A stretch of 64,000 nucleotides of DNA from Mucilaginibacter sp. JRF (GCF_015223065.1 NZ_JADFBY010000007.1:62001-126000); one strand, 5' to 3'; counted from the stretch's first letter, positions 26,138 to 35,427 are shown. Numbers and translations are program-made. Notes: generated from the sequence alone by a model not told the origin.

Positions 26138-27790
26138 ATGAATAAAATATCCATTTTTCGCCCGGTTTTAGTGTTGATGTGTGTATTACAGGTTTTTAAC
26201 AGCATAGCGCAACCTGCTAAGCCTGCCAAAGCCACCGAACCCAAGATTGTAAACATCGTAAATTTTATACGCGACATTGAACCGCGTGAGGCCGATGTAA
26301 CAAAGGATGTGCTGTATGAAACGGTGGTGAACCAGGTAAAGCTGATGAAGCAATATCATTTAGGCGGTACCTTTTTATTACAGTACGATGCCCTTATTGA
26401 TCCGCGTTACCAGGAGTTACTGAAAACCCTGCCTAAAAACGAATTTGAAATAGGAGCCTGGTGGGAGCTACCGCAACCCTTGATCGAAAAGGCGGGCATC
26501 AAATGGCGTGGTAAATATGCCTGGGACTGGCATTCAGATGTTGGCTTCTCGGTAGGGTATACACCGGCCGAACGTGAAAAGATCATCGACGTTTACTTTG
26601 CCGATTTTAAAAAGATATTCGGGTACTACCCCAAATCAGTAGCCTCGTGGGTAATTGATGCGCATTCGCTTAATTATATGTATGATAAGTACAAGATAGT
26701 AGCTTCGGCCAATTGTAAGGATCAGGTAGGTACGGATGGATTTACCCTATGGGGAGGTTACTGGAACCAGGCTTACTACCCGAGCCGGTTTAATGCCTAC
26801 ATGCCTGCCCAGCATGCCGAAAAGCAACTACCGGTGCCGGTATTCAGAATGCTGGGCAGCGACCCGATCAGGCAATATGCCGACGGCCGATCGGTAACTA
26901 CCTTAGAGCCGGTTTATTCGCACGCGGGCGGAAACGCACAATGGATCGATTGGTTTTTGCAAACATTTGCTAATGATACAGCCCTTGGCTTTAACTATAC
27001 ACAGGCCGGTCAGGAAAATTCATTTACCTGGAGTGGTATGAAGAAAGGCCTTGAAATGCAATTCCCTATCATCGCCAAACTAAAGGAGCAAGGTAAGGTA
27101 CGTGTTGAAACCATGGCCAAATCGGGCGAGTGGTTTAAAAAGACCTATAAGGTAACGCCTGCTACTACCTTCACCGTGAGTAAGGATCTGGGCGAAAGCG
27201 ACAAGAAAACCATCTGGTATAATAGCCGCTTTTACAGACTTAACCTATTGTGGGAGAATGGCACCATGCGTATTGCCGACATCCATTTATTTAACGAAAC
27301 AGTGCCCGACAAGTACCTGACAGATGTAACCACCATTAACCAAAGCTTTTTTTATACCCTGCCGGTTGTTGATGGTTTTCAATGGGGCAAACGTGGAGCA
27401 CCCGCCGGTATGCGCCTGATGATGAAGGATGGCGATAAAGAAGTACCCGTGCAAGGCGGCAACCCGGTATTCACCAACGTTGACAAAAATACGGCCCATG
27501 TATCATGGCCTGTAGGTTCAGGATCGTACGAGATCGATATCAAAGAAAATTCACTCATTATCACTGCCAAAAACATTGCTGCTGCAAATTGGTATTTAGA
27601 CCTTAATGTAGCCGAAGCTGCAAAAACAGCTTTTAGCGCGGTGAGCGATAACACCGCTAAATACGAGTTTGATGGCCATGCCTATAAATTAGCCACAACA
27701 AGTGGCACTATTGAAAAAGGAGAGAACGGAGGATTATACCGTATCAAACCAAAAGGTCAAGGTATAGTGCTGAAGTTGGCCGATCAATAG
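26138..27790 (+). CDS. secreted polysaccharide-deacetylase-like protein
   Basis: A 550-residue protein with a signal peptide (PVLVLMCVLQVFNSIAQ). Residues ~40-330 look like a (beta/alpha) barrel of the NodB/glycoside-hydrolase-57-like kind: VNFIRDIEPREAD, GGTFLLQYDALIDP, EIGAWWELPQPLIEKAG, YYPKSVASWVIDAHSLNYM. The C-terminal ~180 residues look like a beta-sandwich (GSGSYEIDIKENSLIITAKN). It starts 61 bases after the previous gene and closes the operon. The combination of two such proteins and no classical glycoside hydrolase is unusual for a Sus-type locus. Substrate and reaction are unknown. Confidence 0.6.
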   Translation: MNKISIFRPVLVLMCVLQVFNSIAQPAKPAKATEPKIVNIVNFIRDIEPREADVTKDVLYETVVNQVKLMKQYHLGGTFLLQYDALIDPRYQELLKTLPKNEFEIGAWWELPQPLIEKAGIKWRGKYAWDWHSDVGFSVGYTPAEREKIIDVYFADFKKIFGYYPKSVASWVIDAHSLNYMYDKYKIVASANCKDQVGTDGFTLWGGYWNQAYYPSRFNAYMPAQHAEKQLPVPVFRMLGSDPIRQYADGRSVTTLEPVYSHAGGNAQWIDWFLQTFANDTALGFNYTQAGQENSFTWSGMKKGLEMQFPIIAKLKEQGKVRVETMAKSGEWFKKTYKVTPATTFTVSKDLGESDKKTIWYNSRFYRLNLLWENGTMRIADIHLFNETVPDKYLTDVTTINQSFFYTLPVVDGFQWGKRGAPAGMRLMMKDGDKEVPVQGGNPVFTNVDKNTAHVSWPVGSGSYEIDIKENSLIITAKNIAAANWYLDLNVAEAAKTAFSAVSDNTAKYEFDGHAYKLATTSGTIEKGENGGLYRIKPKGQGIVLKLADQ

Positions 27791-27990
27791 TACCGACAGA
27801 TAAGGATACTCAAAATAAACAGATTGCTTACTTAGGCTGAATCGGGTTGAATTGATAACAAGTATTTTACTGACGCAAATAGTTTAGTAAGCATTTATTA
27901 AGTAAGTTTATACGTTAACTAAGCCTTTTATTGGGTTATCTCTTTAGCCCGATCAAGCTGAGCCTGTTTATGAAGAAACTTATAAGCCTT

Positions 27991-28015
27991 CCGCTACCGT
28001 AAGCGTCCCGCTTGT
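27991..28015 (+). repeat. short palindromic intergenic repeat, copy 1
   Basis: CCGCTACCGTAAGCGTCCCG followed by CTTGT. It contains the inverted repeat AAGCG-TCC-CGCTT. Related copies lie at 28539-28565 and 28992-29016, on both sides of two immunity-like genes. Confidence 0.6.
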
Positions 28016-28051
28016 GTGTGTGGTAATAATAGTAGTTTAATAAGATCGGAT

Positions 28052-28519
28052 ATGGAAATCAGTTATTTAAAAAGCTTTAGGGATACTCCGAGCCTTGGAG
28101 ATCTGAATTTGAAAAATGAATCCATATCTGTGGCTTCAATTGTTAATTTGCAAGTACTCTATAATAGTGGGCGCCCATTTCCAATTGCACTGCGTGAATT
28201 GTTATTTCTTGCAGGTGCATTCTGTTTAGTGTTGGATTATGGAGATGCAGAAAGTCAACAGGAATTACAAGATGAAGCCCGGGAATGGCTTAGAAATGAA
28301 AATAGATCAATTAGTCGATCGTTTTTTGTAATTGAAGTAATAAATGGTGGCGATCAATTTCTGTTTGTCTATTTAGATGAGGGTGAAGATCCATATGTGA
28401 ATCGTGTATCATTTTCTAAGAGCATTAGCATTCAGTGGAATATAACAACGGGCAAAACGCTTTCTCAGCTTTGTGATTCAAGAATGGAAAGAATAAAGCG
28501 CGGAGAAAGTATGTACTGA
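28052..28519 (+). CDS. SUKH (SMI1/KNR4)-like protein, orphan immunity candidate
   Basis: A 155-residue protein from the ATG at 28052. The sequence RPFPIALRELLFLAGAF and the following acidic, aromatic-rich strands (FFVIEVINGGDQFLFVYLDE) have the character of SMI1/KNR4-type immunity proteins of the SUKH group. These neutralise diverse toxin tips. No toxin gene is beside it, so it would be an orphan immunity gene. It lies between two copies of the short palindromic repeat. The family assignment is by eye. Confidence 0.6.
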   Translation: MEISYLKSFRDTPSLGDLNLKNESISVASIVNLQVLYNSGRPFPIALRELLFLAGAFCLVLDYGDAESQQELQDEAREWLRNENRSISRSFFVIEVINGGDQFLFVYLDEGEDPYVNRVSFSKSISIQWNITTGKTLSQLCDSRMERIKRGESMY

Positions 28520-28538
28520 ATTGACAACTCATTGCCTT

Positions 28539-28565
28539 CCGCTACCGCAAGGACGCTTACATTAG
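28539..28565 (+). repeat. short palindromic intergenic repeat, copy 2 (diverged)
   Basis: CCGCTACCGCAAGGACGCTT: the first 12 bases match the other copies, the rest is changed and the inverted repeat is lost. It is preceded by GCCTT as in copy 1. Confidence 0.5.
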
Positions 28566-28590
28566 CGAATGGAGTTGCTAATTTTACAAC

Positions 28591-28980
28591 ATGAAATCAG
28601 TATTATCTTACTCTATTTTTATTTTATTAGATATACTAATATTTTTTATTGCAGATAACAGTAATGAAAATTCATGGAGTTTTAAATTGTTCTTCACGAT
28701 TTGGGTCGCAGCATTATTTTTTGTGATTTTTCTACTGGATTTCTTTTTAAAACGAGTTGTACTAATACCAGTTTGGAGAGTGGCAACTGTAATTTTATTA
28801 AGTTATCCAATATTGGTTATGTTACTGGCCGGATTAGTTGCTGAACCCGGCTCACTTATCTATAAGATAAGGTATTTGTTTGAATATGTTGATTTGTTTA
28901 AATACATAACTATACCTTACATAGTCAGCTTCGTAATAACTATTGTGCTTCAACTTGTATATAGGAAAGGTATTTATTGA
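28591..28980 (+). CDS. small four-helix membrane protein, orphan immunity candidate
   Basis: A 129-residue membrane protein with about four hydrophobic segments (SYSIFILLDILIFFIAD; LFFTIWVAALFFVIFLLDFF; RVATVILLSYPILVMLLAGL; YITIPYIVSFVITIVLQLVY). Size and layout resemble the probable CT1 immunity protein at 8658, although I see no clear sequence match. It sits between repeat copies 2 and 3, next to a SUKH-like gene. I therefore suggest immunity to a membrane-acting tip; other roles are possible. Confidence 0.45.
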   Translation: MKSVLSYSIFILLDILIFFIADNSNENSWSFKLFFTIWVAALFFVIFLLDFFLKRVVLIPVWRVATVILLSYPILVMLLAGLVAEPGSLIYKIRYLFEYVDLFKYITIPYIVSFVITIVLQLVYRKGIY

Positions 28981-28991
28981 TGTTAATATCC

Positions 28992-29016
28992 CCGCTACCG
29001 CAAGCGTCCCGCTTGT
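28992..29016 (+). repeat. short palindromic intergenic repeat, copy 3
   Basis: CCGCTACCGCAAGCGTCCCG followed by CTTGT; identical to copy 1 except for one base (C for T at the tenth position). It contains CAAGCG-TCC-CGCTTG. Confidence 0.6.
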
Positions 29017-29161
29017 GGATATGCTTTACGATTCTGCCGATGATTATAAACAACCGTAATCTCTATATCTGTAGTCGAAAAGTGTAACCAAAACGAGAAA
29101 TAGAATGTTAAATTAACCCGCTTATAATCAGATAAATAAGTAAATTGTATTATTAAATATC

Positions 29162-29476
29162 ATGATTATGAAAAAGATACTTTTTGTAGCAGGAGCTATT
29201 GCATCTGCTTTATTTTTAGCTAAAGCTTTTGGTGATAAAACCGGGAATGGATTTACTGGTGGTGAAGGTTCAAGGCCTTATGCAAAAACCGGAAATGATG
29301 GAGCAAGGCCACAATCATTTACCGGTGGTGGGGTACATGGAGGTGGTTTTAAAGATGGTGGACATGTTGGAGGAAATCGAACTGCTAAAGATGGAGGTGT
29401 AGGAAACGGAGTTGTAAACAGTGGCAATGGCGCTGGAAATGGATTTTCCGGTGGTGGTTCAGGAAGCCACGGTTGA
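29162..29476 (+). CDS. small secreted glycine-rich protein
   Basis: 104 residues starting MIMKKILFVAGAIASALFLA, a signal peptide or N-terminal anchor; ATG 29162 and ATG 29168 are both possible. The rest is low-complexity and rich in Gly, Asn, Ser and His (FTGGGVHGGGFKDGGHVGG). No family is recognisable. The downstream hairpin terminator supports an independent transcript. It could be a surface, adhesive or matrix component; this is only a guess from composition. Confidence 0.6.
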   Translation: MIMKKILFVAGAIASALFLAKAFGDKTGNGFTGGEGSRPYAKTGNDGARPQSFTGGGVHGGGFKDGGHVGGNRTAKDGGVGNGVVNSGNGAGNGFSGGGSGSHG

Positions 29477-29486
29477 TCTACAATAT

Positions 29487-29518
29487 AAAAAGCAGCTACA
29501 ATTCTGTAGCTGCTTTTT
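29487..29518 (+). terminator. hairpin terminator
   Basis: Perfect 14-base arms AAAAAGCAGCTACA / TGTAGCTGCTTTTT around the loop ATTC, 10 bases after the glycine-rich gene. Confidence 0.88.
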
Positions 29519-29666
29519 ATATATCAGTTGTATTATCTCAACCCACTTATCACTTACTCGCATTCAGTTCCCCGCCTTTTGAGCAGTTGTTTGCTGTCCG
29601 GTTGTCGGATAGCTTTAACTATGGTAGCCACAGGGTCAGTCCGTAACGCTTGTAAACTCTATGCAT

Positions 29667-30917
29667 TTACCCTGCGCGATCTATCCATTTACGCATCACA
29701 TTAATAATGCTTACCAGTTCATCGGGCTTAATAATATAAGGCGGCATCAGGTAAAGCACCTTGCCAATAGGTCGTAACCAAACACCCTCATCCATCGCGA
29801 AAAGTTTAAAGCCATTAAGTGTATCCGCATCTTTAAACTCTATTACGCCGATAGCGCCGATGGTTCTTTTACCGGCAGTGAGTGGGGAGTTGATGGTGCT
29901 GAACTCCTGCTCAATAATGTTATTGATCTGCTCTATATTGGATAGATAATCCTCCTGGTCAAAAATCTCAATGCTTTTCAGCGCTACGGTGCAGGCCAGG
30001 GCATTGGCCATAAAGGTGGGGCCGTGCATCAGGGCCTTTTCATAATCGGCACCTAAAAAACTATTGTAAACGGCATCGGTACTTAAAGTGGCGGCATGGC
30101 CCATATAACCTGCGGTTAACGCTTTGCCAACCACCATAATATCGGGCGTTACGCCTGCATGTTCGGCAGCGAACAGTTTACCGGTGCGGCCAAAACCTGT
30201 GGCTACCTCGTCAAATACCAGCAACACATGGTATTTATCACAAAGTTCTCGGGCAGCTTTAAGGTACAAGGGTGAATATATGTGGAAGCCACCCGCGCAT
30301 TGCACTATCGGCTCAACAATAAACGCGGCAATGTTTTGGTTATGGCTGATGAGTAATTGCTCCAGGTCATCAATGGCTGGTTGTACTGTTTCGGCCGGGG
30401 CATCAAAACCTCCGCCGGGAATTTCCAATACATAACCACGGTGCAACACATCGGCAAAGGCGCGACTAAAATCCGAATCGTCACTCACCTCCATTGCCTT
30501 GAAGGTATCGCCATGGTAGCCGTTCTTCAACGAGATGATCTTGGTTTTGCCATCATAACCCAAATTCTTCCAATATTGTATGGCTGTTTTAAGGGCAACC
30601 TCTACACCTATCGATCCGCTATCCGAAAAAAATACGTGATTTAATCCTGCCGGAGTAATGCGTACCAGGGCTTCGGCAAGCTGTAGGGCAGGCTCGTGTG
30701 TTAAGCCGCCCAACATTACGTGCGCAAATTTGCCGGCCTGTTCGGCCAGCGCTGCGTTAAGCGCCGGGTGGTTGTACCCATGTATAACCGACCACCAGGA
30801 GGATATGCCGTCAATAAGTTTGCGGCCATCTTCCAGCTCCATCATTACACCGTTGCCCGCTACCATTTTGGGTACGCGGTCAACGTGTTTCATTTGGGTA
30901 TAAGGGTACCAAAGCAT
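29667..30917 (-). CDS. bioA: adenosylmethionine-8-amino-7-oxononanoate aminotransferase
   Basis: A 416-residue class-III PLP aminotransferase that makes 7,8-diaminopelargonate in biotin synthesis, using S-adenosylmethionine as amino donor. Family signatures are W-Y-P-Y-T-Q at the start, DGISSWWSVIHGYNHPAL, FFSDSGSIGVEVALK, LLVFDEVATGFGRTGK and the PLP lysine in VVGKALTAGYMG. C-terminal RPIGKVLYLMPPY is also typical of BioA. No other bio gene is adjacent. A TATATTTG box lies at 30935-30942 on the minus strand, close to the start codon. Confidence 0.95.
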   Translation of the reverse strand: MLWYPYTQMKHVDRVPKMVAGNGVMMELEDGRKLIDGISSWWSVIHGYNHPALNAALAEQAGKFAHVMLGGLTHEPALQLAEALVRITPAGLNHVFFSDSGSIGVEVALKTAIQYWKNLGYDGKTKIISLKNGYHGDTFKAMEVSDDSDFSRAFADVLHRGYVLEIPGGGFDAPAETVQPAIDDLEQLLISHNQNIAAFIVEPIVQCAGGFHIYSPLYLKAARELCDKYHVLLVFDEVATGFGRTGKLFAAEHAGVTPDIMVVGKALTAGYMGHAATLSTDAVYNSFLGADYEKALMHGPTFMANALACTVALKSIEIFDQEDYLSNIEQINNIIEQEFSTINSPLTAGKRTIGAIGVIEFKDADTLNGFKLFAMDEGVWLRPIGKVLYLMPPYIIKPDELVSIINVMRKWIDRAG

Positions 30918-30975
30918 AAGGCAAATTTAAGCCGCAAATATATGGCGCAAAAAATTGCTGTGCTTTGTTAACTGT

Positions 30976-32076
30976 TTACTTTTTTGGCTGCTTAAACAAT
31001 CCGTCCTCGTTAATGGATATTATGCTGCCGCCATCGTCGGTAATGGTAGCGGTGTATTGTTGTTTGGTGGCCTCGATGCTTAGCGTATTCTTTTTGCCCG
31101 ATACGGTGTATTCGGCAGTTGCGATGCCAAGTGCTTTTAAGTCGGTAGCGTAGGCTTTGTTTTTTTGATAATACTCCATCTGCTTATAATACACCAGCCA
31201 CAGGTATTGCTTTTGTAGGTCGGTATAAGGTACGCTGAATGTGATGCCCGCATCGGTAGTTTTCTCGGTGAACTGCATGTAGCCCCAACGCTCAGGGTAG
31301 TGCATGCTGATCAGTCCCGGTGCCGACCATACCCAGTTACGCTCAGGCAGGTCTTTGCCTTCGGCATTCTTCAGCTTTACATACTTGCCATTCTCTACCT
31401 TAGTATCCCACTCCACGCGCGAAAAGTTGATGCGCCATATATTGCCCTCGGCAGGTTTATCATGATTAAAGCCAAAATTTAAAGCTTTGAAAGGTACCGA
31501 GAACTCAACAGTCCAACCCTTGTCGGTATCCTTCGGGTTGTTCAAAGTACCTTGCAGTTTTACTGCCGAACGCATACCCGGCGTATCCCAGCTGATAAGC
31601 GCGTTACCGGCGTGGCGGTAAGCCTTGGGCAAAAACAAGTCGAATATCTTGTTGATCTGGTTAACCTCTACCTCAAAATAATTGCGGCCATCGTTGTCGG
31701 GGTCAACAAAAAACTCAAAGTCGTTGTCATGAAAAATTATATCATCGTGGTTGGTAAGGTAAGCCCACAGGTGTGGCTCATCCATTTTTACGGCGATGTA
31801 TAGGTTGGTATCATCCCAAAGCATTTTTAGCTGGGTGTTGTACTGAGGCTTTGGTTTGGCATCGCCCTCAATATCTACAAAGCTGCTGGTCCACTTGGCT
31901 TGTTCCCAAATTTTGTCGTTCAGGTCGCCGTCAATAACCGGGGGCTTATTGGTGTGGGTTATTATGTAATGTTCGGGCGTGGTGAACATATTTTCCATCC
32001 CCGTAAATGCCGATTGACTTTTGGCGGCGGTTGCGGCTATTACCAAGGCCGCGCAGCAGAGTAGTTGTTTTAGCAT
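30976..32076 (-). CDS. secreted CBM9-like carbohydrate-binding protein
   Basis: 366 residues with a signal peptide (LLCCAALVIAATAAKSQS). Residues ~40-240 match the CBM9-like fold found on many Bacteroidota secreted proteins: PPVIDGDLNDKIWEQAKWT, LKMLWDDTNLYIAVKM, DNDFEFFVDPDNDGRNYFE, WTVEFSVPFKAL, WRINFSRVEWD. No catalytic domain follows; the C-terminal ~100 residues are unassigned. It is upstream of bioA on the same strand, 58 bases away, without functional link. Confidence 0.82.
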   Translation of the reverse strand: MLKQLLCCAALVIAATAAKSQSAFTGMENMFTTPEHYIITHTNKPPVIDGDLNDKIWEQAKWTSSFVDIEGDAKPKPQYNTQLKMLWDDTNLYIAVKMDEPHLWAYLTNHDDIIFHDNDFEFFVDPDNDGRNYFEVEVNQINKIFDLFLPKAYRHAGNALISWDTPGMRSAVKLQGTLNNPKDTDKGWTVEFSVPFKALNFGFNHDKPAEGNIWRINFSRVEWDTKVENGKYVKLKNAEGKDLPERNWVWSAPGLISMHYPERWGYMQFTEKTTDAGITFSVPYTDLQKQYLWLVYYKQMEYYQKNKAYATDLKALGIATAEYTVSGKKNTLSIEATKQQYTATITDDGGSIISINEDGLFKQPKK

Positions 32077-32238
32077 GCCTAAATATAGATAATCAATTAT
32101 GCAATCGATAACTGAAAATTTTACACACCCGTAATTAATTATATGTTAATGCGATATAAAATGTAAGTTAATTGTAAAATGGTTGGTAAATGACATTGTT
32201 TAAACCATGGCTATTCACAAGGCCTTTATTTTAGCTGT

Positions 32239-32925
32239 ATGAAGGCAAATTTTACCGGAATTAAGTCAGGCTTTTTAAGGCTCATTATATATGGATTGTT
32301 GATTTTTGGCGTAGCCGAATTTATCCGTTGGGATGCTACCTTGGTGCATGGCCAGGAATCAAAATTTGGAGAAGACTCCTTTACCGAGCTTGGGCAGAGT
32401 ATACTATTGCTCATCGCTGCCGGGGTATATATCAGCATTTTTATTAAACATCCTAAGTTTAAGGCGATCGCTTTTTTCCTGTTCTCGTTCGCTATGGCAT
32501 CATTCATCCGCGAGCAGGATTCGTATCTGGATGAAAATATTTTTGATGGTGCCTGGCAGGTAGGCGTGTTCAGTTTGTTTGGCATTATGGTGTATTACCT
32601 GTGGCGCAACTGGCAGCAGTTTTTAGATAACATTAATGTCTTTGTAAATACTCCGGCCTTCGGCGTTTTCATTACCGGCTTTTTAACCACCTATGTTTTT
32701 TCGAGATTGTATGGCCGTGGTAAGTTTTGGCAGGAGGTAATGGAAGATCGTTACTTCCGTGCGGTAAAGAATGCTTCGGAAGAATGCATCGAACTTTTTG
32801 GTTATACCATACTAGCCATAGCCTCGGTAGAGTTTCTGCTATTTGTAAAGCGGGGTGCCACAAAACTCATTTTAGGCACTGACAGGGTTTTGCCTGCCGA
32901 TTCGCCCGAAATGCGTGTTGTGTAA
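32239..32925 (+). CDS. hypothetical multi-pass membrane protein
   Basis: 228 residues with about five membrane segments (FLRLIIYGLLIFGVAEFIRW; LGQSILLLIAAGVYISIFI; AIAFFLFSFAMASFI; VGVFSLFGIMVYYLW; FGVFITGFLTTYVFSRL; a last one near FGYTILAIASVEFLLFV). Acidic residues between segments (REQDSYLDENIFDG, EECIELFG) look conserved in character, but I recognise no family. It stands alone between divergent genes. Confidence 0.7.
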   Translation: MKANFTGIKSGFLRLIIYGLLIFGVAEFIRWDATLVHGQESKFGEDSFTELGQSILLLIAAGVYISIFIKHPKFKAIAFFLFSFAMASFIREQDSYLDENIFDGAWQVGVFSLFGIMVYYLWRNWQQFLDNINVFVNTPAFGVFITGFLTTYVFSRLYGRGKFWQEVMEDRYFRAVKNASEECIELFGYTILAIASVEFLLFVKRGATKLILGTDRVLPADSPEMRVV

Positions 32926-33027
32926 CATTGTTTCGTAGCCATTGCCAAAATAGCTTAATTATACGTTAGAATAATTTAAGTTACGGGCTTGCATTGCTGT
33001 AAATTTGGAATAACCAATTGCACATCA

Positions 33028-34323
33028 ATGAAAAAAAATCTGTACTTGCTTATTTTGCTGCTTACAATTTCGGTTGCTCAGGCGCAGCAAGGCTACCAGC
33101 CATCGGCATCAAACCTCAAAGCCCGCGAGCATTTTAAGGACATGAAGTTCGGCATGTTCATCCACTGGGGAATATACAGCACCCTGGGCGATGGCGAGTG
33201 GGTGATGGATGTCAAAAAAATTCCTTATAACGATTATAAGCGCCTGGCCGATTTTTTTAATCCGCAGGCATTTAACGCCAAGGAGTGGGTTGACCTGGCC
33301 AAGCGTGCCGGTATGAAGTACATCACCATTACCTCACGCCACCACGATGGTTTTAGTATGTTTGATACCAAGCAGTCGGACTATAACATTGTAAAGGCTA
33401 CTCCCTACAAAAAAGACCCTATAAAGGAACTGGCCGAAGAATGCCAAAAACAAGGCATCGAGCTGCGTTTTTATTACTCATTGTTAGATTGGGGCCGCCC
33501 GGACTACGCTTACAAAAGCCCGATAGTGAACGGTGCACCCGAAAAGGGCGACTGGAACAGCTACATCAATTTTATGAAAGCGCAGTTAACGGAGTTGATC
33601 ACTAATTACCCCGCTATTAAAGGTATTTGGTTTGATGGGCATTGGGAGCGCAAAAACGCTAACTGGCATTATGATGAAATATACGGGCTGATACACAAAT
33701 TAGGCCCTGATATAATGATAGGCAATAACCACCACCTGGAGCCCATACCGGGTGAGGATTTTCAGGCTTTTGAAAAGGATTTGCCGGGCAACAACAAAAC
33801 CGGTTTTAGCGGCGAAGCCAAAATTGGCGATCTGCCACTTGAAACCTGCGAAACCATGAATGGCAGCTGGGGCTTTAATATTAACGACAGGAATTATAAA
33901 TCGGTAAAAGAGCTGGTGCACTACCTGGTGAATGCCGCCGGTTTAGATGCCAACTTTTTATTGAACGTAGGCCCGATGCCAAACGGCAAGATACAGCCGG
34001 AGTTTGTTGACACACTGGGGAAGATAGGCGCCTGGATTGATAAGAATGGAGAAACCGTTTATGGTACCCGTGGTAACCTTGTTAAAGGCCAAACATGGGG
34101 TACAGTTACAGCTAAGGGCAAAACTGTTTATGCCCACGTGCTTAACCCGGTTAAGGAGAGCAGCCAGATATTGATCCCCGATTTTAAATTTAAACCTAAA
34201 ACAGTAACCGCTTTTGCCGGCGGCGCTAAGCTGAAATACAAGAAAGATAAAACCGGCCTGATTGTTTACATTGATCAGTTACCGGCTGATGATATTGACA
34301 GGATAGTGAAGATCACGTATTAG
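33028..34323 (+). CDS. alpha-L-fucosidase, glycoside hydrolase family 29
   Basis: 431 residues from the ATG at 33028, giving a clear signal peptide (LYLLILLLTISVAQAQ). GH29 signatures: FGMFIHWGIYSTLGDGEW, YITITSRHHDGFSMFDTK, FYYSLLDWGRPDY, and KGIWFDGHW with the probable nucleophile Asp. Later SWGFNINDRNYKS and LLNVGPMPNGKI are typical of the family. It removes terminal fucose from glycans outside or in the periplasm. TAAATTTG at 33000-33007 may be the promoter -7 box. A strong hairpin follows the gene. It is not part of a Sus locus here. Confidence 0.93.
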   Translation: MKKNLYLLILLLTISVAQAQQGYQPSASNLKAREHFKDMKFGMFIHWGIYSTLGDGEWVMDVKKIPYNDYKRLADFFNPQAFNAKEWVDLAKRAGMKYITITSRHHDGFSMFDTKQSDYNIVKATPYKKDPIKELAEECQKQGIELRFYYSLLDWGRPDYAYKSPIVNGAPEKGDWNSYINFMKAQLTELITNYPAIKGIWFDGHWERKNANWHYDEIYGLIHKLGPDIMIGNNHHLEPIPGEDFQAFEKDLPGNNKTGFSGEAKIGDLPLETCETMNGSWGFNINDRNYKSVKELVHYLVNAAGLDANFLLNVGPMPNGKIQPEFVDTLGKIGAWIDKNGETVYGTRGNLVKGQTWGTVTAKGKTVYAHVLNPVKESSQILIPDFKFKPKTVTAFAGGAKLKYKKDKTGLIVYIDQLPADDIDRIVKITY

Positions 34324-34341
34324 TATCATCGCGCTGAAAAT

Positions 34342-34379
34342 AAAAGAGGCTGCTTTAATTGAATAAAGCAGCCTCTTTT
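34342..34379. terminator. bidirectional hairpin terminator between GH29 gene and recA
   Basis: Perfect 16-base arms AAAAGAGGCTGCTTTA (34342-34357) and TAAAGCAGCCTCTTTT (34364-34379), loop ATTGAA, T run on both strands. It separates the convergent fucosidase and recA genes. Confidence 0.9.
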
Positions 34380-34402
34380 TTGTTTGTAAAATACCGTGAA
34401 GC

Positions 34403-35410
34403 CTATGCTTCTTCCATGCTTTCGCCGGTTACGGTTTCTTTTATCTTTTTTTCCAGTTCTTCCATCAGTTCCGGGTTGTCAAGTATTATTTGCTTAACCG
34501 CGTCACGACCCTGACCCAAACGGGTTTCGCCGTAGCTGAACCATGAACCTGCTTTTTTGATGATGTTGTAATCAACACCAAGGTCAATGATCTCGCCCGA
34601 TTTTGAGATGCCTTCGCCAAACATAATATCAAACTCAGCCAAACGGAACGGCGGCGCAACCTTGTTTTTAACGATCTTTACCTTAACGCGGTTACCTGAT
34701 ACCTCATCGGTATCTTTAATTTGCGACATACGGCGTACATCTAAACGTACCGAAGCGTAGAATTTAAGGGCGTTACCACCGGTAGTAGTTTCGGGGTTAC
34801 CAAACATTACACCAATTTTATCGCGCAACTGGTTAATGAATATACAGCAACAGCCGGTTTTGCTAATGGTACCGGTAAGCTTACGCAGCGCCTGCGACAT
34901 TAAGCGAGCCTGCAAGCCCATTTTCGAGTCGCCCATTTCGCCCTCTATCTCGGCCTTTGGTACCAATGCGGCAACCGAGTCAATAACCAAAATATCAATA
35001 GCGCCCGAGCGGATCAGGTTGTCGGCTATCTCTAAGGCCTGCTCGCCATTATCAGGTTGTGATATTAAAAGGTTTTCAACATCAACACCCAGTTTTTTAG
35101 CGTAGAATTTATCAAAGGCGTGCTCAGCATCAATAAACGCGGCTATACCACCCTTTTTTTGTGCTTCGGCAATAGCGTGTATGGCCAAAGTTGTTTTACC
35201 TGACGATTCAGGTCCGTATATTTCAATTATTCTGCCTTTGGGTAAACCGCCAACCCCTAAAGCTATATCAAGGCCTATTGAACCGGTTGGTATTACTTCG
35301 GTTGGTTCAACAACGGTATCGCCCAACTTCATAATGGTGCCTTTTCCGTATGATTTTTCCAGCTTATCAAGTGTAAGCTGTAGTGCCTTCAATTTATCTG
35401 CGTTACTCAT
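34403..35410 (-). CDS. recA: recombinase RecA
   Basis: 335 residues, full length for Bacteroidota. Walker A is GPESSGKTTLAIHAIAEAQ, with FIDAEHAFDKFYAKKLGVD, Walker B region ILVIDSVAALVPKAEIEGEM, loop L1 GDSKMGLQARLMSQALRK, and loop L2 FINQLRDKIGVMFGNPETTT. RecA forms the filament for homologous recombination and triggers LexA cleavage. It acts in the same processes as nth and uvrA, which follow on the same strand, but each seems to have its own promoter. Confidence 0.98.
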   Translation of the reverse strand: MSNADKLKALQLTLDKLEKSYGKGTIMKLGDTVVEPTEVIPTGSIGLDIALGVGGLPKGRIIEIYGPESSGKTTLAIHAIAEAQKKGGIAAFIDAEHAFDKFYAKKLGVDVENLLISQPDNGEQALEIADNLIRSGAIDILVIDSVAALVPKAEIEGEMGDSKMGLQARLMSQALRKLTGTISKTGCCCIFINQLRDKIGVMFGNPETTTGGNALKFYASVRLDVRRMSQIKDTDEVSGNRVKVKIVKNKVAPPFRLAEFDIMFGEGISKSGEIIDLGVDYNIIKKAGSWFSYGETRLGQGRDAVKQIILDNPELMEELEKKIKETVTGESMEEA

Positions 35411-35427
35411 CTTAAAATATTATGTAC

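Noticed and set aside
27989..29017. CRISPR array
   Set aside because: Only three copies of the repeat, about 450-550 bases apart, with genes between them. Spacing and content do not fit a CRISPR array.
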